A stretch of 64,000 nt of DNA, taken from positions 20,649 through 84,648 of the forward strand of contig NZ_JACMYC010000013.1 of NCBI RefSeq assembly GCF_014266025.1. The letters are read 5' to 3'. Below the pieces are notes generated by a model. That model ran no database searches, was not told the origin of the DNA, and was given only the letters and a program-made list of their open reading frames with translations. Position 1 is the stretch's first letter, and each line of letters begins with the position of its first letter. Position numbers and translations under genes: made by a program. The stretch is from Nocardioides deserti. Lineage in GTDB: Bacteria > Actinomycetota > Actinomycetes > Propionibacteriales > Nocardioidaceae. This document shows positions 42,274 to 50,891 of the stretch, piece by piece.

Positions 42274-42285
42274 TGAAACGATTCA
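42274..42285. promoter_or_regulatory. LacI-type operator upstream of the rhamnosidase gene
   Basis: TGAAACGATTCA differs from the perfect rhaI site at one position. It lies at about +11 relative to the predicted transcription start and 130 bases before ATG 42416, leaving a long leader. Confidence 0.7.
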
Positions 42286-42415
42286 TAGGATCGTGACGCG
42301 AGTGTCCACCGCAGGCCCGCCCTCGGGCCGCCGGTGTGCGCCGCGGGCCCGGACCGGCGCACCCCCGCGCGACACGAACCCCTGCCGCCGCACCACCCAT
42401 CTTCCGGGAGATCCC

Positions 42416-45406
42416 ATGAGCCAGCCCCCCACGCTCGCCGTCCGCCGTCGTTCGCTCTTCGGTGCCGCCGCAGCGGCCGCCGGTGTCGCCGCCGTGGTCG
42501 GCGGGACCACCACCGCGTCCGCCGCTCCGAGCAAGCCGCACCCCGGGTCGCTGCCTCGCGACCTGGTGAGGGCCTTCGAGGCGCCGGGCACGGAGACCGC
42601 CGCCGGCTTCCGCTGGTGGTGGCCGCACGGTGCGGTCGACCCCGTCGAGGTGGCCCGCGAGGTGGACCAGGTCGCCGACGCCGGCTTCGGCATCCTCGAG
42701 GTCGCCGACGTCACCCACTCGCTGCGGGCGCGCGACATCGAGATCGACCTCGACCGCTACGGCTGGGGCTCCCCTGCCTGGGTCGGGGGCGTCAAGGCGG
42801 CGCTCAGCCAGGGCGCCAAGCGCGACGTGCGCATCGACATCACCGTCGGCCCCTCGTGGCCCGCCGCGGTCCCGACCATCACCCCCGACGACGAGGCGGC
42901 GTGCACGGAGCTGGCGCACGGCCGCGCCGACGTCGCCGGCGGCACGACGTACGACGGCCCGGTGCCTGCGCCGCTCGAGGAGCCGCACGCCGGCGTGACC
43001 CGGCAGGACCTGCTGGCCGTGCAGGCCTTCCGCGCCGGGGCCACCGACCGCAACGGCACGCTGCTCCACCAGGACTCCTTGGTCGACCTGACCGCCGACG
43101 TCACCGACGGGCGGGTCCGCTGGACCGCCCCCGCCGAGGGCAGCTGGGTGGTCCTGTCGTACTGGGTGCGTGGTTCGGCCCAGGAGCCGGAGGCGGGCCC
43201 GCACACGAACCCCAAGTCCTACGTCGTCGACCACTTCTCCGCGGCCGGGTCCCGAGCGGTCATCTCGCTGTGGGAGGACCGGGTCCTCGACCGGGAGATG
43301 CGTCGACTGCTGGGCAAGGCTGGCGGCCACCTCTTCGAGGACTCCCTGGAGATCGAGACCGACACGACCATCTGGACGCCGCGGATGCTCGAGGAGTTCC
43401 GCGCGCGTGCCGGCTACGACCTGCTGCCGTTCCTCCCGGTCGTCGTCGAGCTGGACGAGAAGTACCAGTTCACCTTCGGCGGCACCGACACCACCCGGGT
43501 GCGCGACGACTTCAACCAGGTCCTCTCCGACCTCTATCGCGACCACCACCTGCTGCCGCTGCAGGCGTTCGCCCGTTCGCTCGGCATGGGCCTGCGCGTG
43601 CAGCCCTACGGCCTCGAGACCGACACCGTCGAGCACTCTGCGCTCGTCGACGAGCCGGAGACCGAGTCGCTGGGGTTCAAGAACCTCGACGACTACCGCG
43701 TGATGGCGGGCGGGCGCGACCTCGGCGGCCGCACCATCCTGTCCTCCGAGGCCGCCTGCTACTTCGGTGCGGCTTACCAGACCACCTGGGACCGCGCGCT
43801 GCAGACGCTCAACAGCATCTTCGCCGCCGGCGTGAACCAGGCAGTGCTGCACGGCTTCGCCTACGCCGACGCACCGGGTGTCACGTGGCCCGGCTTCGCC
43901 GCGTTCTCGCCTTACTACAACGGCGCGATCGGGTACGGCGAGGCCTGGGGCCCGCGGACCCCGCAGTGGCGGCACATGCCCGACGTCGCGGCGTACCTCG
44001 CCCGCACGCAGCTGGTGCTGCAGACCGGCCGCCCGACGTACGACATGGTCTTCCTGCGGCAGAAGGGCTGGGCCTCGACCGGCATCGGCCCGTTCTGGAC
44101 CACCCGCGACGGCGTGCCGCTCGGCTGGAGCCACGGGTTCGCGACCGCGGCGGTCCTGGACCTGCCCGGCGTCGAAGTCCGTGACGGTGTGCTGGCGCCG
44201 GACGGTCCGGCGTACAAGGTGCTGATCGCGGGGCCGGACCAGTTCCGCGGACAGGAGGTGACCGTCGAGGTCGCCGCCGCCCGTCGGTTGCGTGACTTCG
44301 CCCGCGCCGGCCTGCCGATCGTGCTGCTCGGCGACTGGACGCAGGTCCAGCCCGTCGGGCTCGCGCAGGACGGCGAGATCGAGGAGGTCCGCAGGCTGCT
44401 GGCCGAGGTCATCGGCCGGCCGACCACCCGGGTGGTCGCCGACCAGAACGACATCCCGGGCGCACTGGCGGACCTCGGCATCGAGCGAGACGTCGTCCAC
44501 GACTCCTCGACAGTGATGCACGTGCGCCGGGTCGTCGACGGCGTCGACCTGTACTACCTCGCCAACGCCAAGCACGCCGAGAACCGCAGGCTCTCCCGGG
44601 TCACCCAGGACGTGTGGCTGACCGCGAGCCGCGCGGACTCGGTGCCCTACGTCCTCGACGCCTGGACCGGCACGATCACTCCGGTCGCGGCGTACGAGCG
44701 TCAGGGCGACCGGGTGCGGGTCCACGTCGACCTGCTGCCCGGTCAGTCGACCGTCGTCGCGCTCGGACCCGCCCATCCCTCCGACCGCACCCCGGCCGTG
44801 GTCGCCTCGACCGGCGATGTCCGCCGCGACGACCGGTCGCTGCTGCTGCGGACCGCCACGGCCGGCCGGCACACCGCCACGCTGGCCACCGGACGCCAGC
44901 TGGCCACGACGGTCGACCGGGTGCGCGAGCCGGTCGTGCCGGGCCCGTGGGAGCTCGTGGTCGAGGACTGGCAGCCGGGCCGCACCGCCACCGACACCGT
45001 GCGCCCGTTGCGCCGCGCGGAGCTCACCACGCTCGCGCCGTGGTCGCAGGTGCCGGGGCTCGAGGACGTCTCCGGCGTCGGCCGCTACCGCACCATCATC
45101 GACCTCGGTGACGACTGGGGCAGCGAGGACGGCGCGCTGCTGGAGCTCGGCGAGGTCAACGACACCTTCCGGGTGACCGTCAACGGCAAGGCGCTGCCAC
45201 CGTGCGACGTCCTCGACACCACCGTCGACCTCGGCCACCTGCTGCGTGCCGGGCGGAACGTCGTGGAGGTCGAGGTGACGAGCACGCTGATCAACCGACT
45301 GCGGACCGTGACCCCCGAGGTGTACGGCGTCGCCACGCGCCAGGCGTACGGACTGGTCGGCCCGGTGCGGGTCGTGCCCTACGTGGAGAGGAAGCTGACC
45401 AGCTGA
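42416..45406 (+). CDS. Exported GH106-type alpha-L-rhamnosidase
   Basis: 996 aa from ATG 42416 with GGGAG upstream. A twin-arginine signal (VRRRSLFGAAAAAAG) predicts Tat export of the folded enzyme. The motif FRWWWPHGAVDPVEVAREVDQ (about 61-81) is the N-terminal hallmark of GH106 barrels. Later segments include EDSLEIETDTTIWTPRM (a candidate catalytic Glu region) and ILSSEAACYFG, followed by FAAGVNQAVLHGFAYAD. A beta-sandwich C-terminal part (about 780-990) resembles a galactose-binding module. GH106 enzymes release terminal alpha-L-rhamnose from plant pectins, ulvans or glycosides. The product would feed the importer encoded upstream. lutA starts 25 bases after its stop. Confidence 0.87.
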   Translation: MSQPPTLAVRRRSLFGAAAAAAGVAAVVGGTTTASAAPSKPHPGSLPRDLVRAFEAPGTETAAGFRWWWPHGAVDPVEVAREVDQVADAGFGILEVADVTHSLRARDIEIDLDRYGWGSPAWVGGVKAALSQGAKRDVRIDITVGPSWPAAVPTITPDDEAACTELAHGRADVAGGTTYDGPVPAPLEEPHAGVTRQDLLAVQAFRAGATDRNGTLLHQDSLVDLTADVTDGRVRWTAPAEGSWVVLSYWVRGSAQEPEAGPHTNPKSYVVDHFSAAGSRAVISLWEDRVLDREMRRLLGKAGGHLFEDSLEIETDTTIWTPRMLEEFRARAGYDLLPFLPVVVELDEKYQFTFGGTDTTRVRDDFNQVLSDLYRDHHLLPLQAFARSLGMGLRVQPYGLETDTVEHSALVDEPETESLGFKNLDDYRVMAGGRDLGGRTILSSEAACYFGAAYQTTWDRALQTLNSIFAAGVNQAVLHGFAYADAPGVTWPGFAAFSPYYNGAIGYGEAWGPRTPQWRHMPDVAAYLARTQLVLQTGRPTYDMVFLRQKGWASTGIGPFWTTRDGVPLGWSHGFATAAVLDLPGVEVRDGVLAPDGPAYKVLIAGPDQFRGQEVTVEVAAARRLRDFARAGLPIVLLGDWTQVQPVGLAQDGEIEEVRRLLAEVIGRPTTRVVADQNDIPGALADLGIERDVVHDSSTVMHVRRVVDGVDLYYLANAKHAENRRLSRVTQDVWLTASRADSVPYVLDAWTGTITPVAAYERQGDRVRVHVDLLPGQSTVVALGPAHPSDRTPAVVASTGDVRRDDRSLLLRTATAGRHTATLATGRQLATTVDRVREPVVPGPWELVVEDWQPGRTATDTVRPLRRAELTTLAPWSQVPGLEDVSGVGRYRTIIDLGDDWGSEDGALLELGEVNDTFRVTVNGKALPPCDVLDTTVDLGHLLRAGRNVVEVEVTSTLINRLRTVTPEVYGVATRQAYGLVGPVRVVPYVERKLTS

Positions 45407-45431
45407 TGGACCGAGGTGCGAGGGTGGGGAC

Positions 45432-46220
45432 ATGCGCGTCGCGTTGATGGTCACCTGCGTCAACGACGCGATGTTCCCGGACACCGGCAAGGCGGTCGTG
45501 CGGCTGCTGCGCCGGCTGGGCGTGGACGTGGAGTTCCCGGCCGCGCAGACCTGCTGCGCGCAGCCGATGGTCAACACCGGCTACCTCGACGAGGCGGTGC
45601 CGGTGGTGCGGACCTTCGTCGACGCCTTCGCGGGGTACGACGCCGTCGTCACGCCCAGCGGCTCGTGCGCCGGCTCGGCGCGGCACCAGCACGGCCTGGT
45701 CGCGCGCCGCTCCGGCGACGCGGGCCTGGCCGCCGCGGTCGCGGAGACGTCCCCGAAGGTCTACGAGCTGACCGAGTTCCTCGTCGACGTCCTCGGCGTG
45801 GTCGACGTCGGCGCGTACTTCCCGCACACCGTCACCTACCACCCGACCTGCCACTCGCTGCGGATGCTCGGGGTGGGGGACCGGCCGCGCCGGCTGCTGG
45901 AGAACGTCCGCGGCCTGCGGCTGGTCGACCTGCCGCAGGCCGAGCAGTGCTGCGGGTTCGGCGGGACGTTCGCCGTGAAGAACGCCGACACCTCGGTGGC
46001 GATGGGGGCCGACAAGGCCCGTCACGTGCGCGGGACCGGCGCCGAGGTGCTGGTCGCGGGCGACAACTCCTGCCTGATGCACGTCGGCGGCGTGCTGTCG
46101 CGCCAGCAGGCCGGCGTACGCGTCGTGCACCTCGCCGAGGTCCTCGCCTCGACCGAGGAGGGGGTGGGCGGCCCGTCCGGCCACCCGCAGGTCGAGCGGG
46201 CTCGGGAGGAGCAGCGATGA
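45432..46220 (+). CDS. lutA: L-lactate utilisation protein LutA (Fe-S oxidoreductase subunit)
   Basis: 262 aa from ATG 45432. It contains two CCG-type cysteine-rich domains: TCCAQPMVNTG with PSGSC near the first, and QCCGFGGTF with TYHPTC and GDNSCLMH near the second, which bind heterodisulfide-reductase-like Fe-S clusters. With LutB and LutC it forms the cytoplasmic L-lactate dehydrogenase complex that oxidises L-lactate to pyruvate. The gene overlaps lutB by four bases and sits directly behind the rhamnosidase gene, which links it to lactate made from rhamnose. Confidence 0.92.
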   Translation: MRVALMVTCVNDAMFPDTGKAVVRLLRRLGVDVEFPAAQTCCAQPMVNTGYLDEAVPVVRTFVDAFAGYDAVVTPSGSCAGSARHQHGLVARRSGDAGLAAAVAETSPKVYELTEFLVDVLGVVDVGAYFPHTVTYHPTCHSLRMLGVGDRPRRLLENVRGLRLVDLPQAEQCCGFGGTFAVKNADTSVAMGADKARHVRGTGAEVLVAGDNSCLMHVGGVLSRQQAGVRVVHLAEVLASTEEGVGGPSGHPQVERAREEQR

Positions 46221-47728
46221 GCGCCACCTTCGTCGGCATGCCGGCGTTCCCCACCGCCGCTCGCGGCGCGCTCGCCGACACCCAGCTGCGCCACAACCTC
46301 GCCCACGCCACCTCGACCATCCGCGCCAAGCGGGCGGCCGTCGTCGGCGAGGTCGAGGAGTGGGAGGAGCTGCGGCTCGCGGGGGCGGCCGTCAAGGAGG
46401 CCGCCCTGCGCGACCTCGACACCCACCTGGTCCGGCTCGAGGAGTCCCTGACCGCCCGCGGCGCCACGGTCCACTGGGCCCGTGACGCCGCCGAGGCCAA
46501 CGAGATCGTCGCCCGGGTCGCCCGCGACCACGGCGCCGACGAGGTCGTGAAGGTCAAGTCGATGGCCACCCAGGAGATCGGGCTGAACGAGGCGCTCGCC
46601 GAGCACGGCATCGCCGCGTGGGAGACCGACCTCGCCGAGCTCATCGTCCAGCTCGGCGACGACCTGCCCAGCCACATCCTGGTTCCGGCCATCCACCGCA
46701 ACCGGGCCGAGGTGCGCGAGATCTTCCTGCGCGCCATGGGCGACGTCGGCCGACCGGCGCCCGCCGACCTGACCGATGAGCCCGCCGTGCTCGCGGGCGC
46801 GGCGAGGGAGCACCTGCGGGAGAAGTTCCTGCGCGCCAAGGTCGCCGTCTCTGGCGCGAACTTCGCGGTCGCCGAGACCGGCACGCTGGTCGTGGTCGAG
46901 TCCGAGGGCAACGGCCGCATGTGCCTCACGCTGCCCGAGGTGCTCGTCAGCGTCGTCGGCATCGAGAAGGTCGTGCCGACCTTCGCGGACCTCGACCCGC
47001 TGCTCCGGCTGCTCCCGCGATCCTCCACCGGCGAGCGGATGAACCCCTACACCTCCACCTGGACCGGCGTCACGCCCGGCGACGGCCCGCAGGAGGTGCA
47101 CGTCGTGCTCCTCGACAACGGCCGCACCCGCGCACTGGCCGACGACGTCGGCCGCCAGGCGCTGCGCTGCATCCGCTGCTCGGCCTGCCTCAACGCCTGC
47201 CCGGTCTACGAGCGGACCGGTGGGCACGCGTACGGCTCGGTCTACCCGGGGCCGATCGGCGCGATCCTCAACCCGCTGATGAAGGGCACCGGCCGGCCTG
47301 GCATCGAGGGGGAACAGACCGACTCGCTGCCCTACGCCTCGTCGCTCTGCGGCGCCTGCTTCGAGGTCTGCCCGGTCCGCATCGACATCCCCGAGGTGCT
47401 GGTCCACCTGCGCTCGAAGGTCGTCGACGGCCACCGCGGCGACACGGTCCCGAAGGCGGAAGCGGTGGCGATGAAGGCCGCGGCCTGGTCCTTCGGCGAC
47501 AGTCGCCGGCTCGGCTGGGTCGAGAAGGCGTCCGGCGTCGCCGGCCGCGTGCTCACCCGCTTCGGGCGGACGACGTTGCCGGGCGGCCGCTCGGCGGCCG
47601 GCCGCATCGCCGGCCCGGGCGCATCCGCCTGGACCGGCGCCCGTGACCTGCCGGCGCCTCCGGCGGAGTCGTTCCGCGCCTGGTGGCGCCGCACCGACGG
47701 CGGTCGCGGCGAGGAGGGTTCCTCATGA
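46217..47728 (+). CDS. lutB: L-lactate utilisation protein LutB (ferredoxin-like Fe-S protein)
   Basis: 503 aa from ATG 46217, overlapping lutA by four bases. The N-terminal LUD domain (about 60-290) has SMATQEIGLNEAL and AETGTLVVVESEGNGRM. Two 4Fe-4S motifs follow: CIRCSACLNACPVY (about 318-331) and CGACFEVCPVRI (about 378-389). It links substrate oxidation to an electron acceptor in the LutABC complex. The C-terminal 100 residues are less conserved, as is usual. lutC begins in a four-base overlap with its stop. Confidence 0.92.
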   Translation: MSATFVGMPAFPTAARGALADTQLRHNLAHATSTIRAKRAAVVGEVEEWEELRLAGAAVKEAALRDLDTHLVRLEESLTARGATVHWARDAAEANEIVARVARDHGADEVVKVKSMATQEIGLNEALAEHGIAAWETDLAELIVQLGDDLPSHILVPAIHRNRAEVREIFLRAMGDVGRPAPADLTDEPAVLAGAAREHLREKFLRAKVAVSGANFAVAETGTLVVVESEGNGRMCLTLPEVLVSVVGIEKVVPTFADLDPLLRLLPRSSTGERMNPYTSTWTGVTPGDGPQEVHVVLLDNGRTRALADDVGRQALRCIRCSACLNACPVYERTGGHAYGSVYPGPIGAILNPLMKGTGRPGIEGEQTDSLPYASSLCGACFEVCPVRIDIPEVLVHLRSKVVDGHRGDTVPKAEAVAMKAAAWSFGDSRRLGWVEKASGVAGRVLTRFGRTTLPGGRSAAGRIAGPGASAWTGARDLPAPPAESFRAWWRRTDGGRGEEGSS

Positions 47729-48348
47729 CGTCTGCCCGCGACGAGATCCTCGGTCGGGTGCGCTCCGCCCTGGCCGGGGTCGACCGGACCGCGCCGGAGG
47801 CGTCCGCGCCCCGGATCGCTCCCGTGCCCGACCTGGTCGGGCACTTCGCCGACCGGGTCGAGCACTACCGTGCCGTCGTCGAGCGGTGCACCCCCGCCGA
47901 CCTCGAGGCGACCGTTGCCGCCGCCCTGGCGCGGCACCTGCCGGACGGGTCCGGCCGCGTCGTCGTGCCGGCGGGGCTGTCGTTCGAGGTGCCCGGTGCC
48001 GTCGTCGACGGTGCCGACGGCCCCGGCCTGAGCGCGCTGGAGCTCGACGCGGTCGACGCGGTCGTGACGGAAGCCGCGGTCGGTGTCGCCGAGACGGGCA
48101 CGATCGTCCTCGACCACGGACCCGGTCAGGGCCGGCGGGCGATCACGCTCGTGCCCGACCGGCACGTGTGCGTCGTCCGCGCCGAGCAGGTGGTCCCCGA
48201 CGTGCCGGACGCGCTCGAGCGGCTGGACGCCGCTCGTCCGATGACCTGGATCAGCGGCCCCTCGGCCACCAGCGACATCGAGCTGGACCGGGTCGAGGGC
48301 GTGCACGGCCCCCGCACGCTGCACGTCGTCGTCGTCGACCACGCCTGA
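47725..48348 (+). CDS. lutC: L-lactate utilisation protein LutC (LUD domain)
   Basis: 207 aa from ATG 47725 in four-base overlap with lutB. It is a single LUD-family domain with AVGVAETGTIVLDHGPGQGRRAITLVPDRHVCVV in the middle (about 113-145) and WISGPSATSDIELDRVEGVHGPR near the C-terminus, the YkgG/LutC signature. It is the third component of the L-lactate-oxidising complex. It ends the operon; the next 226 bases hold no supported gene. Confidence 0.92.
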   Translation: MTSARDEILGRVRSALAGVDRTAPEASAPRIAPVPDLVGHFADRVEHYRAVVERCTPADLEATVAAALARHLPDGSGRVVVPAGLSFEVPGAVVDGADGPGLSALELDAVDAVVTEAAVGVAETGTIVLDHGPGQGRRAITLVPDRHVCVVRAEQVVPDVPDALERLDAARPMTWISGPSATSDIELDRVEGVHGPRTLHVVVVDHA

Positions 48349-48574
48349 CCCGACGGCGGACACCACCCTCGACCGGGAGCTCGAGGCGATGGCCGAGACC
48401 TTCGGCTGGACCCGGGGCACCCACGACGCGGTCCAGCTGAGCGCGTCGCGCGGCGTTCCCCGTCGACCGGTCTGACCTCGACCCGACATCGGCGGTGGGG
48501 CAGGCCCAGGGTCATGCACGCCGCGAGCCCGCCCCCGGGCTCGGTGGACCGCGCATCCCGGCGGCACGCGGGTG
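48349..48574. other. Intergenic region after lutC without supported features
   Basis: This is the space between the convergent lutC and MFS exporter genes. One short open stretch ending at TGA 48475 continues the plus-strand coding style for about 40 codons but has no start signal or recognisable family. No strong terminator hairpin is seen. Confidence 0.4.
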
Positions 48575-50044
48575 TCAGGTCGCGCCCGCCGCTGCCCGCG
48601 AGGCAGGAGCGGCCGACCGACCCGCCTGGGAGGGGCCGTCCTCGGCGGTGAGGGTGGGAGTCGGGAGCCGGTCGCGGAGACCCACCAGGGCGAGAGCCGC
48701 GACGACTGCTCCCGTGCCGGCCACCCACGCGACGCCGTGACCCGTGGCAGCCGCCGCCTCGTGGGTCGTCGCGTGGCTGCGGTACAGCGCGTCCGCGGCG
48801 GTGAGGGCGACGACCCCGACGACCTGGCGGCCGAGCAGCAGCGTCCCCATCGCTGCTCCGAGGTCGCCGGGAGCGGTGGTGCGGCCGATGGCGATCTGCA
48901 GGCCGGAGAGCGCCGGGCCCATCCCCAGGCCGAGGAGCGCCATCGACGCCAGTGGTGCCCATGTGGGGGAGTCGCCGCTGAGGAGGGCGAACCCCCCGGC
49001 ACCGATGAGAGCGACCGCGCCGGCCACGAGGAGGGGGCCGCGTACGTCGAGGCGGCGCACCACCGCCACCGCCCCGATGTTGACACCGATCAGGAGGCCG
49101 ATGAGCAGTGGGTACACCCGCAGGCCCGACCCGGTGGCGCTGGTCCCCTGGTCGAGCTGGTACCAGCGCGGGACCAGCAGGACGCAGGCGTACAGGCCGG
49201 TCGTGGCGAACGCGCCGGCGAGGATGAGCGACCCGGAGACGCGGTCGGTCAACACCCTCAAGGGGATGACGGGCGCGACCGCCCGGCGCTCGACGAACGT
49301 GAAGAACGTCAGGCCGACCAGACCGAGGACGACGGCTCCGCCTGTGGTCGCGCTCGTCCAGGAACCGAGTTCCTGGTGCCGGTTGACACCGACCAGGACG
49401 GCTCCGACCGACAACGACAGCGCTGCGATGCCGAGGACGTCCAGGGGCGTCTCCCGCGACTCACGGCGCCCGAACGCTGCAGGAAGCGCCAGGCTCACCG
49501 CGACCATGGCGACCAGGCCGATGGGGACGTTGACCAGGAACGCCCAGCGCCACCCCACGGTGTCGGTGAGCAAGCCGCCGACCAGGGGCCCGGCCACGAA
49601 GCTGAACCCCATGACGGCGCTGATGGCTGCCTGGCCGGCGCCGCTGCGGCCGGCCCCCGACAGCTCGCTGACGACGATGAACGACAGCGCCTCCAACGCC
49701 GCTGCACCGACGCCCTGGACGGCGCGGCCGGCCGTGAGCACCGGCATGGACCCAGCCACCGCGCACACGGTCGAACCGGCGACGAAGAGTCCCATCCCGG
49801 TGAGGAGCACCCGCTGCCGGCCGTGACGGTCCGAGAGCCGGGCCGCCACCGTGAGCAGCACCGTGGCAGGGACGAGATAGGCCGTGAAGGCCCAGACGTA
49901 CCAGCCCGGGCCTCCCAGGTCGTCGACGATCCCCGGGAGCGCGGTGCCCACGATCGTCTGGTCGAGCATCGCGAGGAGGAGGCCGGACACCACCGCCGCC
50001 CACAGCAGGGCGCGGCGCCGGATCGGCTGGTCAGCAGGGTTCAC
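48575..50044 (-). CDS. MFS drug/proton antiporter, DHA2 (EmrB/QacA) type
   Basis: 489 aa from GTG 50044, with about 14 membrane helices. MFS motif D1 is seen in MLDQTIVGTALPGIVDDLGG (about 27-46), motif A in ARLSDRHGRQR, and motif C-like GFSFVAGPLVGGLL in helix 5. DHA2 members expel cationic drugs, dyes or toxic metabolites in exchange for protons. The gene is divergent from a padR-type regulator, and a canonical PadR operator lies between them, so the exporter is presumably induced by its substrate through PadR release. Its N-terminus starts directly at a TCACATGTGA palindrome. Confidence 0.88.
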   Translation of the reverse strand: MNPADQPIRRRALLWAAVVSGLLLAMLDQTIVGTALPGIVDDLGGPGWYVWAFTAYLVPATVLLTVAARLSDRHGRQRVLLTGMGLFVAGSTVCAVAGSMPVLTAGRAVQGVGAAALEALSFIVVSELSGAGRSGAGQAAISAVMGFSFVAGPLVGGLLTDTVGWRWAFLVNVPIGLVAMVAVSLALPAAFGRRESRETPLDVLGIAALSLSVGAVLVGVNRHQELGSWTSATTGGAVVLGLVGLTFFTFVERRAVAPVIPLRVLTDRVSGSLILAGAFATTGLYACVLLVPRWYQLDQGTSATGSGLRVYPLLIGLLIGVNIGAVAVVRRLDVRGPLLVAGAVALIGAGGFALLSGDSPTWAPLASMALLGLGMGPALSGLQIAIGRTTAPGDLGAAMGTLLLGRQVVGVVALTAADALYRSHATTHEAAAATGHGVAWVAGTGAVVAALALVGLRDRLPTPTLTAEDGPSQAGRSAAPASRAAAGAT

Positions 50045-50054
50045 ATGTGAAAAG

Positions 50055-50078
50055 TGACATGTTGGAAACGACATGTCA
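50055..50078. promoter_or_regulatory. PadR operator (ATGT-N8-ACAT) between MFS and padR genes
   Basis: TGACATGT (50055-50062) and ACATGTCA (50071-50078) are exact inverted repeats with an eight-base spacer, the ATGT-N8-ACAT pattern of PadR-family operators. A second palindrome, TCACATGTGA (50041-50050), overlaps the MFS start codon. The site is 10 bases from the exporter start and 28 from padR, so it can control both. Confidence 0.8.
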
Positions 50079-50106
50079 ATCGAGATGTCGACGGTAGGGT
50101 CCGATC

Positions 50107-50601
50107 ATGTCTCTGCGCCACGCGGTCCTCGGCCTGCTCGCTCGCAGTCCGTCGACGGGCTACGAGCTGACCCGTAGGTTCGACCTCTCGCTGCGAACCG
50201 CCTGGCACGCGCAGCACAGCCAGATCTATCCCGCGCTCGCCAAGCTCGAGGAAGCCGGCATGGTCGAGGTGGTGGCACGTGGTGCCCGCAACAGCAAGAC
50301 CTACGACATCACTGATGCGGGTCGCGAGGAGCTCGAGCGGTGGCTGGTCCTTGAGGAGCCGGATCGCAGCCAACGCAACGAGAGTGCCCTGCGGCTGTTC
50401 CTCGGTCAGCTGCTCGCACCCGACGAGCGACGAACGGTCTTCGACCGGGACCTGGCCTACGTCGAGCAGCAGGACCGCGAGCTGCGGGCGCTGCGCGACG
50501 CGCTCGAACCGGACGAACCGTTCGCCGCCCAGGTCGACCTCGGCCTGCGCACCAACCGCGTCCTCATCGACTGGCTCCGTGAGCAGGCGGAAAGGACCTG
50601 A
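50107..50601 (+). CDS. PadR-family transcriptional regulator
   Basis: 164 aa from ATG 50107. The N-terminal winged helix is typical (LRHAVLGLLARSPSTGYELTRRF, then QIYPALAKLEEAGMVEV and the wing RNSKTYDITDAGREEL). A C-terminal alpha-helical Vir_act_alpha_C dimerisation domain follows (about 85-164). Members of this subfamily repress adjacent multidrug or phenolic-acid exporters and release DNA when ligand binds. The divergent MFS gene and the shared operator fit that role. The ligand is unknown. Confidence 0.9.
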   Translation: MSLRHAVLGLLARSPSTGYELTRRFDLSLRTAWHAQHSQIYPALAKLEEAGMVEVVARGARNSKTYDITDAGREELERWLVLEEPDRSQRNESALRLFLGQLLAPDERRTVFDRDLAYVEQQDRELRALRDALEPDEPFAAQVDLGLRTNRVLIDWLREQAERT

Positions 50602-50682
50602 CCTGCAGCGCGACGGTGTGCCGAGGGGGATCGACGTCGTCGGCGGGTTGTCTTGCCCATGTTGCGAGCGACCCGCGTCAGG

Positions 50683-50755
50683 TAGGCCCCGTGGGACTCG
50701 AACCCACAACCAAGAGATTAAAAGTCTCCTGCTCTGCCCATTGAGCTAGGGGCCC
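50683..50755 (-). tRNA. tRNA-Lys (anticodon TTT)
   Basis: A 73-nt cloverleaf: acceptor GGGCCCC/GGGGCCT (one G-U), D arm GCTCAATGGGCAGAGC, anticodon stem GGAGA/TCTCT around CTTTTAA (anticodon TTT), and a T arm with GGTTCGAGTCC. The discriminator is A, with no encoded CCA. Confidence 0.95.
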
Positions 50756-50891
50756 GCGACGCGGCGTCGCCGTGCGGCGAGCGCGTCACGGGGAGGGTAG
50801 CCCGGCGGCGGCCGGCCCCCACGCCCAGGCCGCCCCGCCCCGGCTGCCCTCCGCTCGGCGGCGCTGGACCAGGGCGCCGGCGCCAGCCGCG

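Noticed and set aside
42242..45577. 1,111-residue open frame on the minus strand
   Set aside because: It is antisense to the GH106 rhamnosidase, whose signal peptide, motifs and operator context are convincing. The antisense product has no recognisable fold.
48361..48475. Coding-like stretch after lutC (about 40 codons to TGA)
   Set aside because: No start signal, no recognised family and too short; possibly eroded sequence, so not called as a gene.
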